From contig NZ_NIST01000001.1 in NCBI RefSeq assembly GCF_002335745.1, positions 4,216,354 to 4,280,353 on the forward strand: 64,000 nucleotides of DNA. Direction: 5' to 3'. Within the stretch, counting starts at the first letter, position 1; each line of letters opens with the position of its first letter. This document shows positions 27,053-35,942 of the stretch, one piece after another. The DNA comes from Evansella halocellulosilytica. Lineage in GTDB: Bacteria > Bacillota > Bacilli > Bacillales > Salisediminibacteriaceae. The notes below the pieces were generated by a model, which worked only from the letters and a program-made list of their open reading frames with translations, made no database searches and was not told where the DNA came from. Position numbers and translations under genes: made by a program.

Positions 27053-27165
27053 GTACCTAAATATTTTTTGGTGTTCAATAGGCTCTTTAATAAATCAAGT
27101 TAACCCTCACTTATGGGGAACTTTTTCACTGGACAATTTAATACGAGCTTATGTACTAGTCCAAT

Positions 27166-27918
27166 TTATTGAACTTTCCTTCCTTCGCCCGCCTGTATTT
27201 CCCAAAGTTTTTCAAAGAAAGGCTGTCCTTTAATCATCGTAAAACAATAATCTTCATGCTTTTGTGACCAGCCATCTTTGATTTCTTCATATAAGCCCTT
27301 CCACGCTTCTTCAAAACTCATTTGCTGAATTTGCAAATATTTATCAGGTGCCCATTCCGTGTACCAATAGCGAATTTCAGGGGTTCCTGCTTCTTTATAT
27401 AGTTGGTCTAACGCCATAAAAAGAAGCTGCTTTAATTGCCTTTCTTTTCGAATAAGTCCTTTCATTAATAACGGGTCAGGAGAGAGAATATGGTATTGCT
27501 TTTGGCTATCTAAATAGTCCATATAATAGTCTCTTACCGGTTCAGAAGCAACTAATTGATGCAGCTGCTCTTCCTGTCTTGGCACCATTCTGCTTTTTCT
27601 TATCGGAGTATGATAACCAATCGTATCAACAATGATCGCCTTATTTCCATCCGTTGCTAAAAAACAATATTCCATTTCAACACGCTGACTTTTTCTTCGT
27701 ACGTAGCTTTGTTTATAAACGTCTGCTAACAATTCTTCCGGAAGCTCTAAAAGCGTATTTTCAATATAATGAAATAGTTCCTCTGAAATTTTAATGACGG
27801 CTAATTGATCAACTAATTCAATTTTGTCTTCCTTTCGCCATTCAAAAAACTCACAAACGTTGTATCCGTTTTCTTCACCTTCAAACCAATTCACCCATAC
27901 ATCGCGCATATGGAGCAT
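27166..27918 (-). CDS. yjbA: YjbA-like protein (UPF0736 family)
   Basis: A soluble 250-residue protein with the conserved start [26 protein letters not shown]-like region and central [14 protein letters not shown]. subtilis YjbA has the same size and lies in the same neighbourhood next to trpS. No catalytic motif is visible and function is unknown. GGAG precedes the ATG by about eight bases. In this window it faces trpS across the insertion sequence. Confidence 0.85.
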   Translation of the reverse strand: MLHMRDVWVNWFEGEENGYNVCEFFEWRKEDKIELVDQLAVIKISEELFHYIENTLLELPEELLADVYKQSYVRRKSQRVEMEYCFLATDGNKAIIVDTIGYHTPIRKSRMVPRQEEQLHQLVASEPVRDYYMDYLDSQKQYHILSPDPLLMKGLIRKERQLKQLLFMALDQLYKEAGTPEIRYWYTEWAPDKYLQIQQMSFEEAWKGLYEEIKDGWSQKHEDYCFTMIKGQPFFEKLWEIQAGEGRKVQ

Positions 27919-28005
27919 GAGCTCAACTCCTTTATACGATTCATTTTATGAACAGTATGGGCAGGTGAAAACCAATTTATTCCACAGTTTTTTTAAGAAA
28001 TGAAT

Positions 28006-28212
28006 TCATTTCATCCGAATGGGGAGATATAACATTCCCCACACAATTAACAAGCCGATAATAAAAACGTAAAATTCAATTCGACCTAAAAGAAATAATA
28101 AATATTCAATAACCGTATATCCGACAGTTAATAAATTTAAATATGCGACTAAACTTACTCCTCCGATGACAGCTAGACCAAAACCGATAAATAGAAATAC
28201 AAAACGAACCAT
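28006..28212 (-). CDS. Small two-helix membrane protein, unknown
   Basis: A 68-residue hydrophobic protein with two or three helices (about 3-25, 34-62) and a short basic end (LPIRMK). GGAGG lies eight bases before the ATG. It lies upstream of yjbA on the same strand with an 87-base gap. No family recognised. Confidence 0.6.
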   Translation of the reverse strand: MVRFVFLFIGFGLAVIGGVSLVAYLNLLTVGYTVIEYLLFLLGRIEFYVFIIGLLIVWGMLYLPIRMK

Positions 28213-28329
28213 AGATCGTTCCTCCCCCTTCCTCCTTCCTTATCTAAACATCAGCCTGTCCTATTTTAAATGTATGAGTGGTACGTAGAAAAAAAGACCT
28301 TTTCACAGAAAATAAGCTTTGTTTTTTCG

Positions 28330-29154
28330 TTATATTACATCAAGCTTCACTAGTGTTGACCGTTGAAACAGTTCATTAGCTTTTATTTTCAGTAGTGTTT
28401 GAGGATCAGCTTTTTTGTTATTTTGTTCAACGTAAGACTTCACGATTTCATACCCTGCAGCATAACCGATCCATTTTGGGATTCCAAACTTCTCGCCAAA
28501 CATATAAATTTGATGATTATTTCTCCCTATTACATCTTTTTTATTTGAAAGTAAGTACCTCCACCAATGTTTCACTTCTTCAATTGTATAGACTTTCGTC
28601 CAAGGCGCTAAATACTGTTTACCAACCATTCTTTTCACTTCATTTTCCGCAAGTCCTTCCATGATCATGGATTCTAATAAAGAGACGGTTGCCTCTGAAT
28701 TTTTTTGATGATGAAGTCTGCATACGTGGTGATATTCATGAGTCAATAAGGCAAGCTTTTCATTTAGCGTTAGATGTTCACCGATAAATAAAAGAATAAA
28801 ATTCGGAAATGACAGCCCATTTTTCCCTTTTAAATTTTTCATCAGCCAGGTGTTATTCTGGTCGATTGGAAAAATAAATATATCCACATCCGGTCCAGAA
28901 AATGTTTGACATAGTTGCTTAAAGTGCTTCTCAATTTGAGGAATTGCGAGTTTTCTATACCAAATAGCTACATCTTTTTTTGTCATTGAATGTAATGGTT
29001 TAAGTCCGTTCCGATATAAAAACTCGAGCCATCCTTCCTCTGTCCACTCTGGAATATGCTTCATTAATTTAGAAAAAGGTGGCAGTTGATCTGATTGTCG
29101 CTGTTGCTGTTCAGTCATGAGTAGAATCCATTTTGTCGTTTGTATAAAAGCCAT
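28330..29154 (-). CDS. yjaZ: Putative zinc-dependent protease YjaZ (DUF2268)
   Basis: A 274-residue protein with an HExxH motif at His139-His143 (LTHEYHHVCRL) and a downstream glutamate in MIMEGLAENEVKR, consistent with a gluzincin-type metalloprotease. It has no obvious signal peptide. B. subtilis yjaZ lies near fabF as here. The activity and substrate are unproven. GGGGAGG precedes the ATG; an alternative start at Met12 (MTEQQQ) is possible. Confidence 0.8.
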   Translation of the reverse strand: MAFIQTTKWILLMTEQQQRQSDQLPPFSKLMKHIPEWTEEGWLEFLYRNGLKPLHSMTKKDVAIWYRKLAIPQIEKHFKQLCQTFSGPDVDIFIFPIDQNNTWLMKNLKGKNGLSFPNFILLFIGEHLTLNEKLALLTHEYHHVCRLHHQKNSEATVSLLESMIMEGLAENEVKRMVGKQYLAPWTKVYTIEEVKHWWRYLLSNKKDVIGRNNHQIYMFGEKFGIPKWIGYAAGYEIVKSYVEQNNKKADPQTLLKIKANELFQRSTLVKLDVI

Positions 29155-29295
29155 ACTTTCCTCCCCTTGTCAACGCGTTCTCTAGTTCAAGGTATCATTC
29201 TAATCATATACTATGCTAAGAAGAGAAAGATCGCTCACGTTGAACGTGGAAGTGTACTCTGTCGAAAGTTCCTTAGTTTTACAGTTGCCTTAATA

Positions 29296-29332
29296 TATAT
29301 AAAAACTGTCTCAAGCCAATTGTGAGACAGTT
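29296..29332 (-). terminator. Terminator of the ABC-liaFSR operon
   Basis: On the minus strand AACTGTCTCA pairs with TGAGACAGTT around a 9-base loop, followed by TTTATATA. Confidence 0.85.
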
Positions 29333-29352
29333 CAATTTTATGTACTTTATTA

Positions 29353-29982
29353 TTAAGTTAAATGGTGCTTGTTTGCGTAGATTGCAGCTTGCGTTCGGTC
29401 TTCAAGCTCTAACTTAGCAAAAATATGACTTACATGCGTTTTTACTGTTTTAATTCCGATATAAAGGGTTTCAGCTATTTCTTTGTTCGACATTCCTTTT
29501 CCGATGAGAGCTAGCACTTCCCTTTCCCGATTCGTTAACGTCTCATGTTTTTTTGCTGAATTCATTCTGTGCAGCATTTTTTGGGTAACTTGTCCTTGGA
29601 ACGTAGGCTCCCCTTTATGTGCTTTTCGAATAGCATCAGCAATTTCGTTAGCACTTGACGTTTTTAAAATATAACTGAATGCGCCTGCTTCAATGACTGG
29701 AAACAACATTTCATCATCTAAATAACTTGTCAACACGATAATTTTCATCTTATTTTCGTTTTGAAGTTGCTTAGTTGCTTCAATACCGTCCATCCCATCC
29801 ATTAATAAATCCATCAATATGACATCAGGTTGAAGCTCAATTGCCTTTTGTATCGCCTCTTTCCCATCAGAAGCCTCGCCTACTACGTCAAGATCATCCT
29901 CCACTGTTAAATAGGTGATAAGTCCCATTCTGACCATTTGATGGTCATCTACGACAAGAACTTTAATTTTCTCTCCCATCAT
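29353..29982 (-). CDS. liaR: Response regulator LiaR (NarL/LuxR type)
   Basis: An N-terminal receiver domain with Asp58 as phosphate acceptor (VILMDLLMDG) is joined to a LuxR-type helix-turn-helix (LTNREREVLALIGKGMSNKE, SHIFAKLELEDRTQA). LiaR is activated by LiaS when lipid-II-cycle antibiotics or membrane damage are sensed. The start follows the liaS stop directly (TGAATGATG). It is the last gene of the operon. Confidence 0.93.
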   Translation of the reverse strand: MMGEKIKVLVVDDHQMVRMGLITYLTVEDDLDVVGEASDGKEAIQKAIELQPDVILMDLLMDGMDGIEATKQLQNENKMKIIVLTSYLDDEMLFPVIEAGAFSYILKTSSANEIADAIRKAHKGEPTFQGQVTQKMLHRMNSAKKHETLTNREREVLALIGKGMSNKEIAETLYIGIKTVKTHVSHIFAKLELEDRTQAAIYANKHHLT

Positions 29983-31146
29983 TCATTCCCCCGTTTGGCC
30001 TTCCGTTAAAGGAATACGAAATTCTAGTTTCGTCCCCTTTTGTGGAAAAGATATAATAGAAAAATGTCCACCAAGCTCGACTACCCTTTCTTCCATTGAA
30101 GCAAGTCCGTAGCTCATCCTCATATTATGATTCATCGCTTCCATATCAAATCCAACACCGTCATCTTCCAAAATGAGTAAAAGCTGTTCTGTTTTTCGTA
30201 TCGCTTTTAATGTTAATGTATTAGGGTTTGCATGACGTAATGCATTCGAAATTCCTTCTTGAATCACACGAAACAACTGCTCTTCAACACCTGGCTCAAG
30301 CTTTGACAAATCCTCCAATGTCCAATTTACGTTCAAATGCGGATGTTTTCGTTTTAGTTCTTCGAGAAGCGTTTCAAGTGCATGTGATAACCCATTCCCT
30401 TCTAACGTGACTGGGCGTAAATGCATGATTAAAGCTCTGAGTTCTTGTTGAGCGTGGAGGACCATTTTTTCCGTTTGTTGAAATAGCTTTTTCGCTTTGC
30501 TGGGATCTCCTTCTACTATTTTCGGCATTGCGCCTAAAGACATAGACACAGCAAATAATTCTTGACTTACTGCATCATGAAGGTCACGTGCCAACTTTCT
30601 TCTTTCTTCTAAACTCGCAGCCTTTTCTGCTTCAGAAATTAAGGTTGCGTTTTCGTTTAGGACACGTCTCATTGATCGAATTTGCTGTTCAACATCTTTT
30701 GTTAAATCGTTAATCTGCTCAGATAATTCATTTACTTCGTCATCTCTTTCAAGTTGCAGACGCTGGCGAAACGACCCTCGTTGAAATTGCTTTAACTGAT
30801 GGATGATGTGAGTAATGGCTCGTTTCAACGAAGAGCCGTAAGAATACATGTAAAACCAGCTTGTTACTAAAAAGATAAGGAAAAAAACACCAATAATCGA
30901 AATCATGAGAAACGGGTCCGTCAAAAGAGCAATAAGCGCTAAAGTACTGGAAGATCCTTCTATCTCGTTACTCGTATTAATGAAGCTTTGAAGAATAAAA
31001 AACGAAATGATCAAAATAATGGATGCTGTCAACGTAATATTAAATTGTATCCGAAGAAGGTCCCAAAGTATTCCTTTTAGTTTTTTACTCCTTTGTTTTT
31101 TCCGTTTCAACCATTTGTTAGACAAATCTTTTCCTTGTTTAATCAA
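29983..31146 (-). CDS. liaS: Sensor histidine kinase LiaS
   Basis: Two membrane helices (about 37-57 and 78-103) enclose a very short external loop, as in intramembrane-sensing kinases. A HAMP-like segment, a HisKA_3 helix with His190 (KLARDLHDAVSQEL) and an HATPase_c domain (EDDGVGFD) follow. It phosphorylates LiaR. The start is a TTG at 31146 that overlaps the liaF stop, with GGAGG nine bases upstream. LiaF normally inhibits this kinase. Confidence 0.92.
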   Translation of the reverse strand: MIKQGKDLSNKWLKRKKQRSKKLKGILWDLLRIQFNITLTASIILIISFFILQSFINTSNEIEGSSSTLALIALLTDPFLMISIIGVFFLIFLVTSWFYMYSYGSSLKRAITHIIHQLKQFQRGSFRQRLQLERDDEVNELSEQINDLTKDVEQQIRSMRRVLNENATLISEAEKAASLEERRKLARDLHDAVSQELFAVSMSLGAMPKIVEGDPSKAKKLFQQTEKMVLHAQQELRALIMHLRPVTLEGNGLSHALETLLEELKRKHPHLNVNWTLEDLSKLEPGVEEQLFRVIQEGISNALRHANPNTLTLKAIRKTEQLLLILEDDGVGFDMEAMNHNMRMSYGLASMEERVVELGGHFSIISFPQKGTKLEFRIPLTEGQTGE

Positions 31147-31960
31147 TGGTTAAAACCTCCACATCCCCTACATTTAGATTGACATGTAAAACGACCTGCT
31201 TCTCTGCATCATGAAAGTTTGGACTTGTATATGTTGCTTTGCGGCTCGTCCCTGAATATGTATCATCAAAAAGCGTGACCTCGCCAATTCGCACATCTAC
31301 AAATGCTTTTACAGCCATATCCCTCGGTACTAAAATTTCAATCGATCCAATCCAGCCATCTATATCAATCACATTTTCACCATCTTTTAAAACGGCTGTT
31401 GTTAAGTCGATGTCTATACTGCCGATACCCATCGAAATGTCAGCACCATCAAGTTCCCAAGCCTGTTTTCCGAGCTGTATATCACCGATAAATTGTTTAT
31501 GATTCATTTGACTCTTTCGATACGAACCTTTCTTATTACTCGTTTCATTTTCAAAAAAATTAGTTTGCTTTTTGCCTTTATTTCTGGTTTGAACGACAAT
31601 TTCAGTTTTTCTGTTAAAAAGAATAGAAACACCAATGTAAACAATTAGTAACGGCCATAAGATATGAAAAAGTTCTCGAAAACCATAATCAAACCACCCT
31701 GCATTATTTCCTAAAATAATGACACCGATAGCGAGAATAATGCTTCCCCAGATCATTTTACCGATATGCCATTTGTCCCGACGTAAACTATGAATAAAAT
31801 AAATGAATCCTTCAAATAAAACTTTCAAGCCAATAAGAATAATAAAGACCGGCCAAAATGTGGTGATAATACTAGCTGCCTCTGTATTAAGAACACCTGT
31901 ATTTGATAGTAAGAATACAATTCCGGTTGTTAAGATTAATATGCCGATAATGTTCTTCAT
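31139..31960 (-). CDS. liaF: LiaF-like inhibitor protein
   Basis: Four hydrophobic helices in the first ~130 residues (two helical pairs) are followed by a soluble beta-rich domain (residues ~170-273, DISMGIGSIDIDL, GWIGSIEILVPRD), the LiaF C-terminal fold. LiaF keeps LiaS inactive in the absence of envelope stress. The ATG at 31960 follows AAAGGAG; the earlier in-frame codons are unsupported. A small hairpin (AGGAGG/CCTCCT, 31994-32015) lies between it and the ABC permease. Confidence 0.88.
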   Translation of the reverse strand: MKNIIGILILTTGIVFLLSNTGVLNTEAASIITTFWPVFIILIGLKVLFEGFIYFIHSLRRDKWHIGKMIWGSIILAIGVIILGNNAGWFDYGFRELFHILWPLLIVYIGVSILFNRKTEIVVQTRNKGKKQTNFFENETSNKKGSYRKSQMNHKQFIGDIQLGKQAWELDGADISMGIGSIDIDLTTAVLKDGENVIDIDGWIGSIEILVPRDMAVKAFVDVRIGEVTLFDDTYSGTSRKATYTSPNFHDAEKQVVLHVNLNVGDVEVLTID

Positions 31961-32044
31961 TTCAAGATTCTCCTTTATGATAGAGAAGAATAATAGGAGG
32001 CAAGTCAACCTCCTACTTTTTTCCTTCCATCTCTATTGTATCGT

Positions 32045-32830
32045 TTAGCTTTCCATTCGCCAATCAATTTTTTTCATAATAAGGATAAATGAAATGACCG
32101 TAAAACCTATTAGAATAAGTGTATTCATCGTAACAGCGTTCGTCCAGCCGACAGATAGAAGGTCTCTTAACGCCTCAGCAGCATAAGTTGTCGGAAAAAT
32201 ATAGGATATCCATTGTAAAATGACTGGAAGCTGTGACATATCGACCATTACCGGTGACATGAAACCAATAAACATCATTAATACTTGGACGAGCATATTC
32301 GTCAACTGCATATTAGGTGACCAGAACCCTAGGAAAACTCCTACTCCTACAACACTCATGATTGTTAAGATAATAATAGGAATTAAGCCAATACTAAAAT
32401 GAAATTGTACACCGTAAGCCCATTGACCAACAAAGGCTAGAATAATGAAAGAAGGGAAACTCATTAATCCGCCTCTTAACAAGTTTGCTAAAACAAAATT
32501 CATTTTTGCAATCGGCAATGACGCATAAAACGTAAAATGTCCTTGATGTTTTTGCCAAGAGATATCTTGAGCCAAAAACGTGATCCCCATAATAAGAAGA
32601 GCAAACAACATATTTCCTGTTATAATCCGAATGACCATTTCATCAGTTGGACTCACAGTAAAAAAATGCAAAAACATAAGGGTCGTAAATGGAAAGAGCG
32701 ATGCTAAGATTAAAATAAACGGCCACTGTTCTCGTATGATCGACAATTGGATTCGAAATAACGTCCAAGCTTCGATAGAAAATTGTTTCAAACGTGAAGT
32801 TTCATAAATGTCAGCTTCCGACAGTTGCAT
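32045..32830 (-). CDS. ABC-2 type transporter permease
   Basis: A 261-residue integral membrane protein with six predicted helices and the ABC-2 hallmark (TTYAAEALRDLLSVGW near the end). It pairs with the ATPase encoded just upstream, sharing a 20-base overlap (start 32830, ATPase stop 32811), and would export a drug, peptide or lipid. Followed by liaFSR on the same strand. Confidence 0.87.
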   Translation of the reverse strand: MQLSEADIYETSRLKQFSIEAWTLFRIQLSIIREQWPFILILASLFPFTTLMFLHFFTVSPTDEMVIRIITGNMLFALLIMGITFLAQDISWQKHQGHFTFYASLPIAKMNFVLANLLRGGLMSFPSFIILAFVGQWAYGVQFHFSIGLIPIIILTIMSVVGVGVFLGFWSPNMQLTNMLVQVLMMFIGFMSPVMVDMSQLPVILQWISYIFPTTYAAEALRDLLSVGWTNAVTMNTLILIGFTVISFILIMKKIDWRMES

Positions 32831-33773
32831 ACGCGTCCTCCTCCTTCAAATCATTATCAATATGAAAATATACATCTTCTAAGCTCGGGGGTGTAAGTGA
32901 ATAAGATTCAATTCCGGGCATAGCCCCTTCGTTTAATATCGTTAAAATATGTGATGCTTGTTGCTTTTCAATTAATACTCGGTGCCGATGCTCTGTATGA
33001 GGGACAACCGTTCCCCAGTTGTGTATCTCACGGATCACCTCTTCTTGTTTTAACGGGTCGATCGTTAATTCCAGTTTTAATCGCTGGTCAACTTCTTTTT
33101 TTAGTTTCGCCACCGAATCAATAGCTAGTAGCTTTCCGTGATTAATAACAGCAACACGATCTACAACTTGTTCTGCTTCCAAAATATTATGAGTAACTAA
33201 GATAATCGTTGCTCCTTCTCGATTCTTTTCTTGAATTAAATCCCATACTAGCCGCCTTTTCTTCGGATCAAGTTCATTTGTAGGCTCATCAAAAATCAAG
33301 ACAGGGGCAGACCCAATAAGTGTCATTCCGATCCCGACTAGCCTTTTTTGTCCACCTGAGATTCTTTTTAACAATTTGTTCTCGACTTCAAATAACTCAA
33401 GCTTTTCAATATACTTTTTTGTTTCTTCTTTCGCTGCAGCTCTCTTCATCCCACGAAGTCTTGCCGTATAGTAAAAAGCTTCTTTCACTTTAATACTCGT
33501 TAATGATGCAGGATCTTGAGAATAATAGGATACTTCTTGGCTTACTTTGCGGCTTTGTTTTTCCACCGGGCTCCCCCTGTAAAGTACTTCTCCTTCGGAC
33601 GGGCTTACATGAGCAACTACTTGTTTGATAAGCGTGGACTTCCCAGCTCCATTCGGACCTAATAACCCAAGAATTTCTCCTTTTTCGATCGTAAATGATA
33701 TTTGACTATTTGCTTGCACTTTTCCTTTTTTATATGTTTTCGAGACATTTTTAATCTCAAAGATTGTTCCCAT
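32811..33773 (-). CDS. ABC transporter ATP-binding protein
   Basis: A 320-residue ATPase: Walker A GPNGAGKST (39-47), signature SGGQKR (139-144), Walker B VLIFDEPTNELD (158-169) and the switch histidine in LVTHNILEAE. The C-terminal ~90 residues are a typical extension of ABC-2 drug-export ATPases. It is the first gene of a five-gene minus-strand operon (ATPase, permease, LiaF, LiaS, LiaR). The start is an ATG at 33773 with GAGG upstream. Confidence 0.92.
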   Translation of the reverse strand: MGTIFEIKNVSKTYKKGKVQANSQISFTIEKGEILGLLGPNGAGKSTLIKQVVAHVSPSEGEVLYRGSPVEKQSRKVSQEVSYYSQDPASLTSIKVKEAFYYTARLRGMKRAAAKEETKKYIEKLELFEVENKLLKRISGGQKRLVGIGMTLIGSAPVLIFDEPTNELDPKKRRLVWDLIQEKNREGATIILVTHNILEAEQVVDRVAVINHGKLLAIDSVAKLKKEVDQRLKLELTIDPLKQEEVIREIHNWGTVVPHTEHRHRVLIEKQQASHILTILNEGAMPGIESYSLTPPSLEDVYFHIDNDLKEEDAYATVGS

Positions 33774-33836
33774 CCTTTTGCCTCCTCAAGAAACGATTTC
33801 TTCATTCATCATATTTCTTTCATCCATTTCTGAAAA

Positions 33837-33926
33837 CAGTCGGAAGATCGGTCTTCTCTCCGTCTTTCGACTGATATTAGAATACTGTATTTTCTTACAA
33901 CGTCAACGATTTAGTCGGGATCCGAC
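33837..33926 (-). promoter_or_regulatory. Promoter of ABC-liaFSR with flanking palindromes
   Basis: On the minus strand TTGACG (33906-33901), a 16-base spacer and TATTCT (33884-33879) form a promoter. Just upstream of the -35 is GTCGG-GAT-CCGAC (33914-33926). Just downstream of the expected start lies a 37-base imperfect palindrome with arms beginning CAGTCG and ending CGACTG (33837-33873). Both are candidates for LiaR binding, or the second may be a 5' RNA hairpin. The remainder of the gap to 34198 shows no gene. Confidence 0.5.
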
Positions 33927-34198
33927 AATGTTCATACTTCATCTTAATCGAACAATTTAAAAATAAAGTAGTTGAAAAGAATATATTGAATTTCTTCATC
34001 GGTGTTCCTCCTCATTATTTAACCTACTAACATCATAACTCTTACTTTATTGATCATTTAACCGACAAGAGACTGTTCTTTTCTCAATCGCTCGACTGAA
34101 CTTTTTCTCCTACGTCGTCGTATTTTTATAATTGTAGAATGAAACATTTTCCTACTTTTGTTATAATCGCAATAGTGAATAGATGAGGGTGACAAAAA

Positions 34199-35272
34199 AT
34201 GACGAAAAAACAATCGAAGAAACGGTCTTCAATGGGGAAAAAGATTTTCCTCCTTGTCATATTAGGTGGGATTTTAGGAGGATTAATCACAGTAGTAATC
34301 GCTAAAAATGAATATGAACAAGCACGTCAGGAATCAATAAGTGACCTAGAAGAAAGTGGCAAATCTATTGAAGATGATGAAGAGATTGAGTTTCATGCAT
34401 CTGATGATGAATTAGATTACATAAATGTACTTCTAGTCGGCTTAGATGATGAGGAAGATTACGCACGAACCGATACGATCATGCTCGCACAATATCATCC
34501 AAGTGAAGGGGAAGCGCGTCTCGTTTCATTTATGAGAGATATGTATGTCACCATTCCTGGTCACGGCGACAATAAAATTAATGCTTCTTATTCTTTAGGT
34601 GGACTTGAACTGCTTCGTCAAACAATTGATGAAAATTTTGGAATCGATATCCATTACTTTGCACAAGTTGACTTTGATGGATTTACACGAGTTATCGATA
34701 CGTTAGCACCAGAGGGCATTGAGGTAGATGTGGAAAGCAGAATGTATTATGAAAACAACTCTGGTTCGATGGTAATCGATTTTTATCCCGGATTACAAAT
34801 AATGGATGGTGAAGATGCATTAAAATATGTCCGCTTCCGAAGTGACCATGAAAATGACTTTGGGAGAGTTAGAAGACAGCAGCAAATGATGACAATCTTA
34901 AAAGAGGAACTTATGAGCTTAAGCGGTGTTCGACGGATTCCTCAAGTACTCGGATCGATAGAACCGTATATTCAAACAAATGTCAGTACTCAAAAAATGT
35001 TAAGCTACGGTCGTGACTTTTTCTTAAACTCGGTGGATGAAATTGAAACGATGACATTACCAGTCGAAGGAAGTTTTTATGACGAGTACTATCCTCATGC
35101 TGGTGCAGTATTAGAGATAAATAAAGAACAAAACAGGCAGGAACTTCACCAATTTTTATTAGGTGAATATGTAGATAACAACCTTGAAGAAAATCCTGAT
35201 AATGCGGACTTTCCATCTGAATCAGAAACAGGTGAGTATGATGATTCATTCGAAGGGTCAACCGAAAACTGA
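34199..35272 (+). CDS. LytR-CpsA-Psr (LCP) family cell-wall ligase
   Basis: A membrane anchor (residues ~14-36) is followed by an LCP domain: NVLLVGLD, ARTDTIMLAQYHP, SFMRDMYVTIPG, NKINASYSLGG, and the catalytic-pocket segment ALKYVRFRSDHENDFGRVRRQQ. LCP enzymes transfer wall teichoic acid or other glycopolymers from undecaprenyl carriers to peptidoglycan outside the membrane. The last ~35 residues are strongly acidic (EENPDNADFPSESETGEYDD). GAGGGTGA lies eight bases upstream of the ATG. It is divergent from the envelope-stress operon. Confidence 0.92.
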   Translation: MTKKQSKKRSSMGKKIFLLVILGGILGGLITVVIAKNEYEQARQESISDLEESGKSIEDDEEIEFHASDDELDYINVLLVGLDDEEDYARTDTIMLAQYHPSEGEARLVSFMRDMYVTIPGHGDNKINASYSLGGLELLRQTIDENFGIDIHYFAQVDFDGFTRVIDTLAPEGIEVDVESRMYYENNSGSMVIDFYPGLQIMDGEDALKYVRFRSDHENDFGRVRRQQQMMTILKEELMSLSGVRRIPQVLGSIEPYIQTNVSTQKMLSYGRDFFLNSVDEIETMTLPVEGSFYDEYYPHAGAVLEINKEQNRQELHQFLLGEYVDNNLEENPDNADFPSESETGEYDDSFEGSTEN

Positions 35273-35341
35273 TAAAATTCGTTTTAAAAAAGGATATATT
35301 CATTAATGAGTGGCTGGGACAAAACCCAGTAAAATAGAGGG

Positions 35342-35370
35342 GCCTTCACCGTTTTAGTGAGGGCTATTTC
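35342..35370 (+). terminator. Terminator after the LCP gene
   Basis: GCCTTCAC pairs with GTGAGGGC (one G-T pair) around a 7-base loop, followed by TATTTCTTATTT. A second hairpin, CTGGGACAAAACCCAG, lies just before it. Confidence 0.65.
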
Positions 35371-35399
35371 TTATTTGTCAGGTATTTATATTGGGGCTG

Positions 35400-35465
35400 A
35401 TTGTTCAAAAAACAGTCGCTTGCACTCCAGAGCACAAGTGCGACATCTACTCGTGCTGCACTTAG
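35400..35465 (-). repeat. Family A repeat fragment
   Basis: Minus strand: AGTGCAGCACGAGTAGATGT, then CGCACTTGTGCTCTGGAGTG and AAGCGACTG. The same core occurs at 38325-38490, 41100-41225 and 43745-43960. Here it is fused to a transposase remnant. Confidence 0.7.
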
Positions 35466-35612
35466 TCTTGGACTGGATGGGACATTTTTTCTATCTAATG
35501 CACGATCTAAAAATGGATCTTGTCTAAATGGTTCTACATAATCAATATCATTCTTACTTTGACTAAGAATTCCGAGATAAGATTTAATGACATCATCATT
35601 GTTTATGGTCGG
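35463..35612 (-). pseudogene. Transposase remnant (IS1380-like N-terminal fragment)
   Basis: A 50-codon open stretch on the minus strand reads NNDDVIKSYLGILSQSKND, IDYVEPFRQDPFLDRALD and ends KNVPSSPRL. This resembles the conserved N-terminal region of IS1380-family transposases, which continue SSPTLRQR. Upstream the frame has stops and downstream it runs into the repeat at 35400-35465, so only a relic remains. Assignment to IS1380 is from memory of the motif and is tentative. Confidence 0.5.
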
Positions 35613-35734
35613 ATATGAATTTCATCATAAAGCCCTCTTGGTGAACAAGAGTTTGTACTAAATAATAGTTCCTATTCTAATTCTAACAAAATTCAGGCTA
35701 TTTAATTTAGAATTTTCTGTTTACTCGAAGAAGT

Positions 35735-35850
35735 GAATGGTGGCGACTCCAGCGGGAACAGCGCGAGCTGAAGACCCCGCAGACGCGTTTTTTGCGTCGA
35801 GGAGGCTGAGGCCGTGCCCGCGGAAAGCGTCCACCAGTAACGGATTCGAG
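35735..35850 (+). repeat. Family B repeat (GC-rich palindromic element)
   Basis: GGCGACTCCAGCGGGAACAG, CGCGAGCTGAAGACCCCGCA and GAGGCTGAGGCCGTGCCCGC, then GGAAAGCGTCC. The type is widespread in Bacillus intergenic regions; an inverted, altered copy is at 58475-58590. The rest of the gap to fabF (35851-35942) shows nothing recognisable. Confidence 0.75.
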
Positions 35851-35942
35851 CAATTATCCAATTATGTTAAATGAAAGATTATTAAGGTTCTTACAAAGTA
35901 CAATTTATTTCATCACGGATTCAGGTTAAATTGTCGTATACA

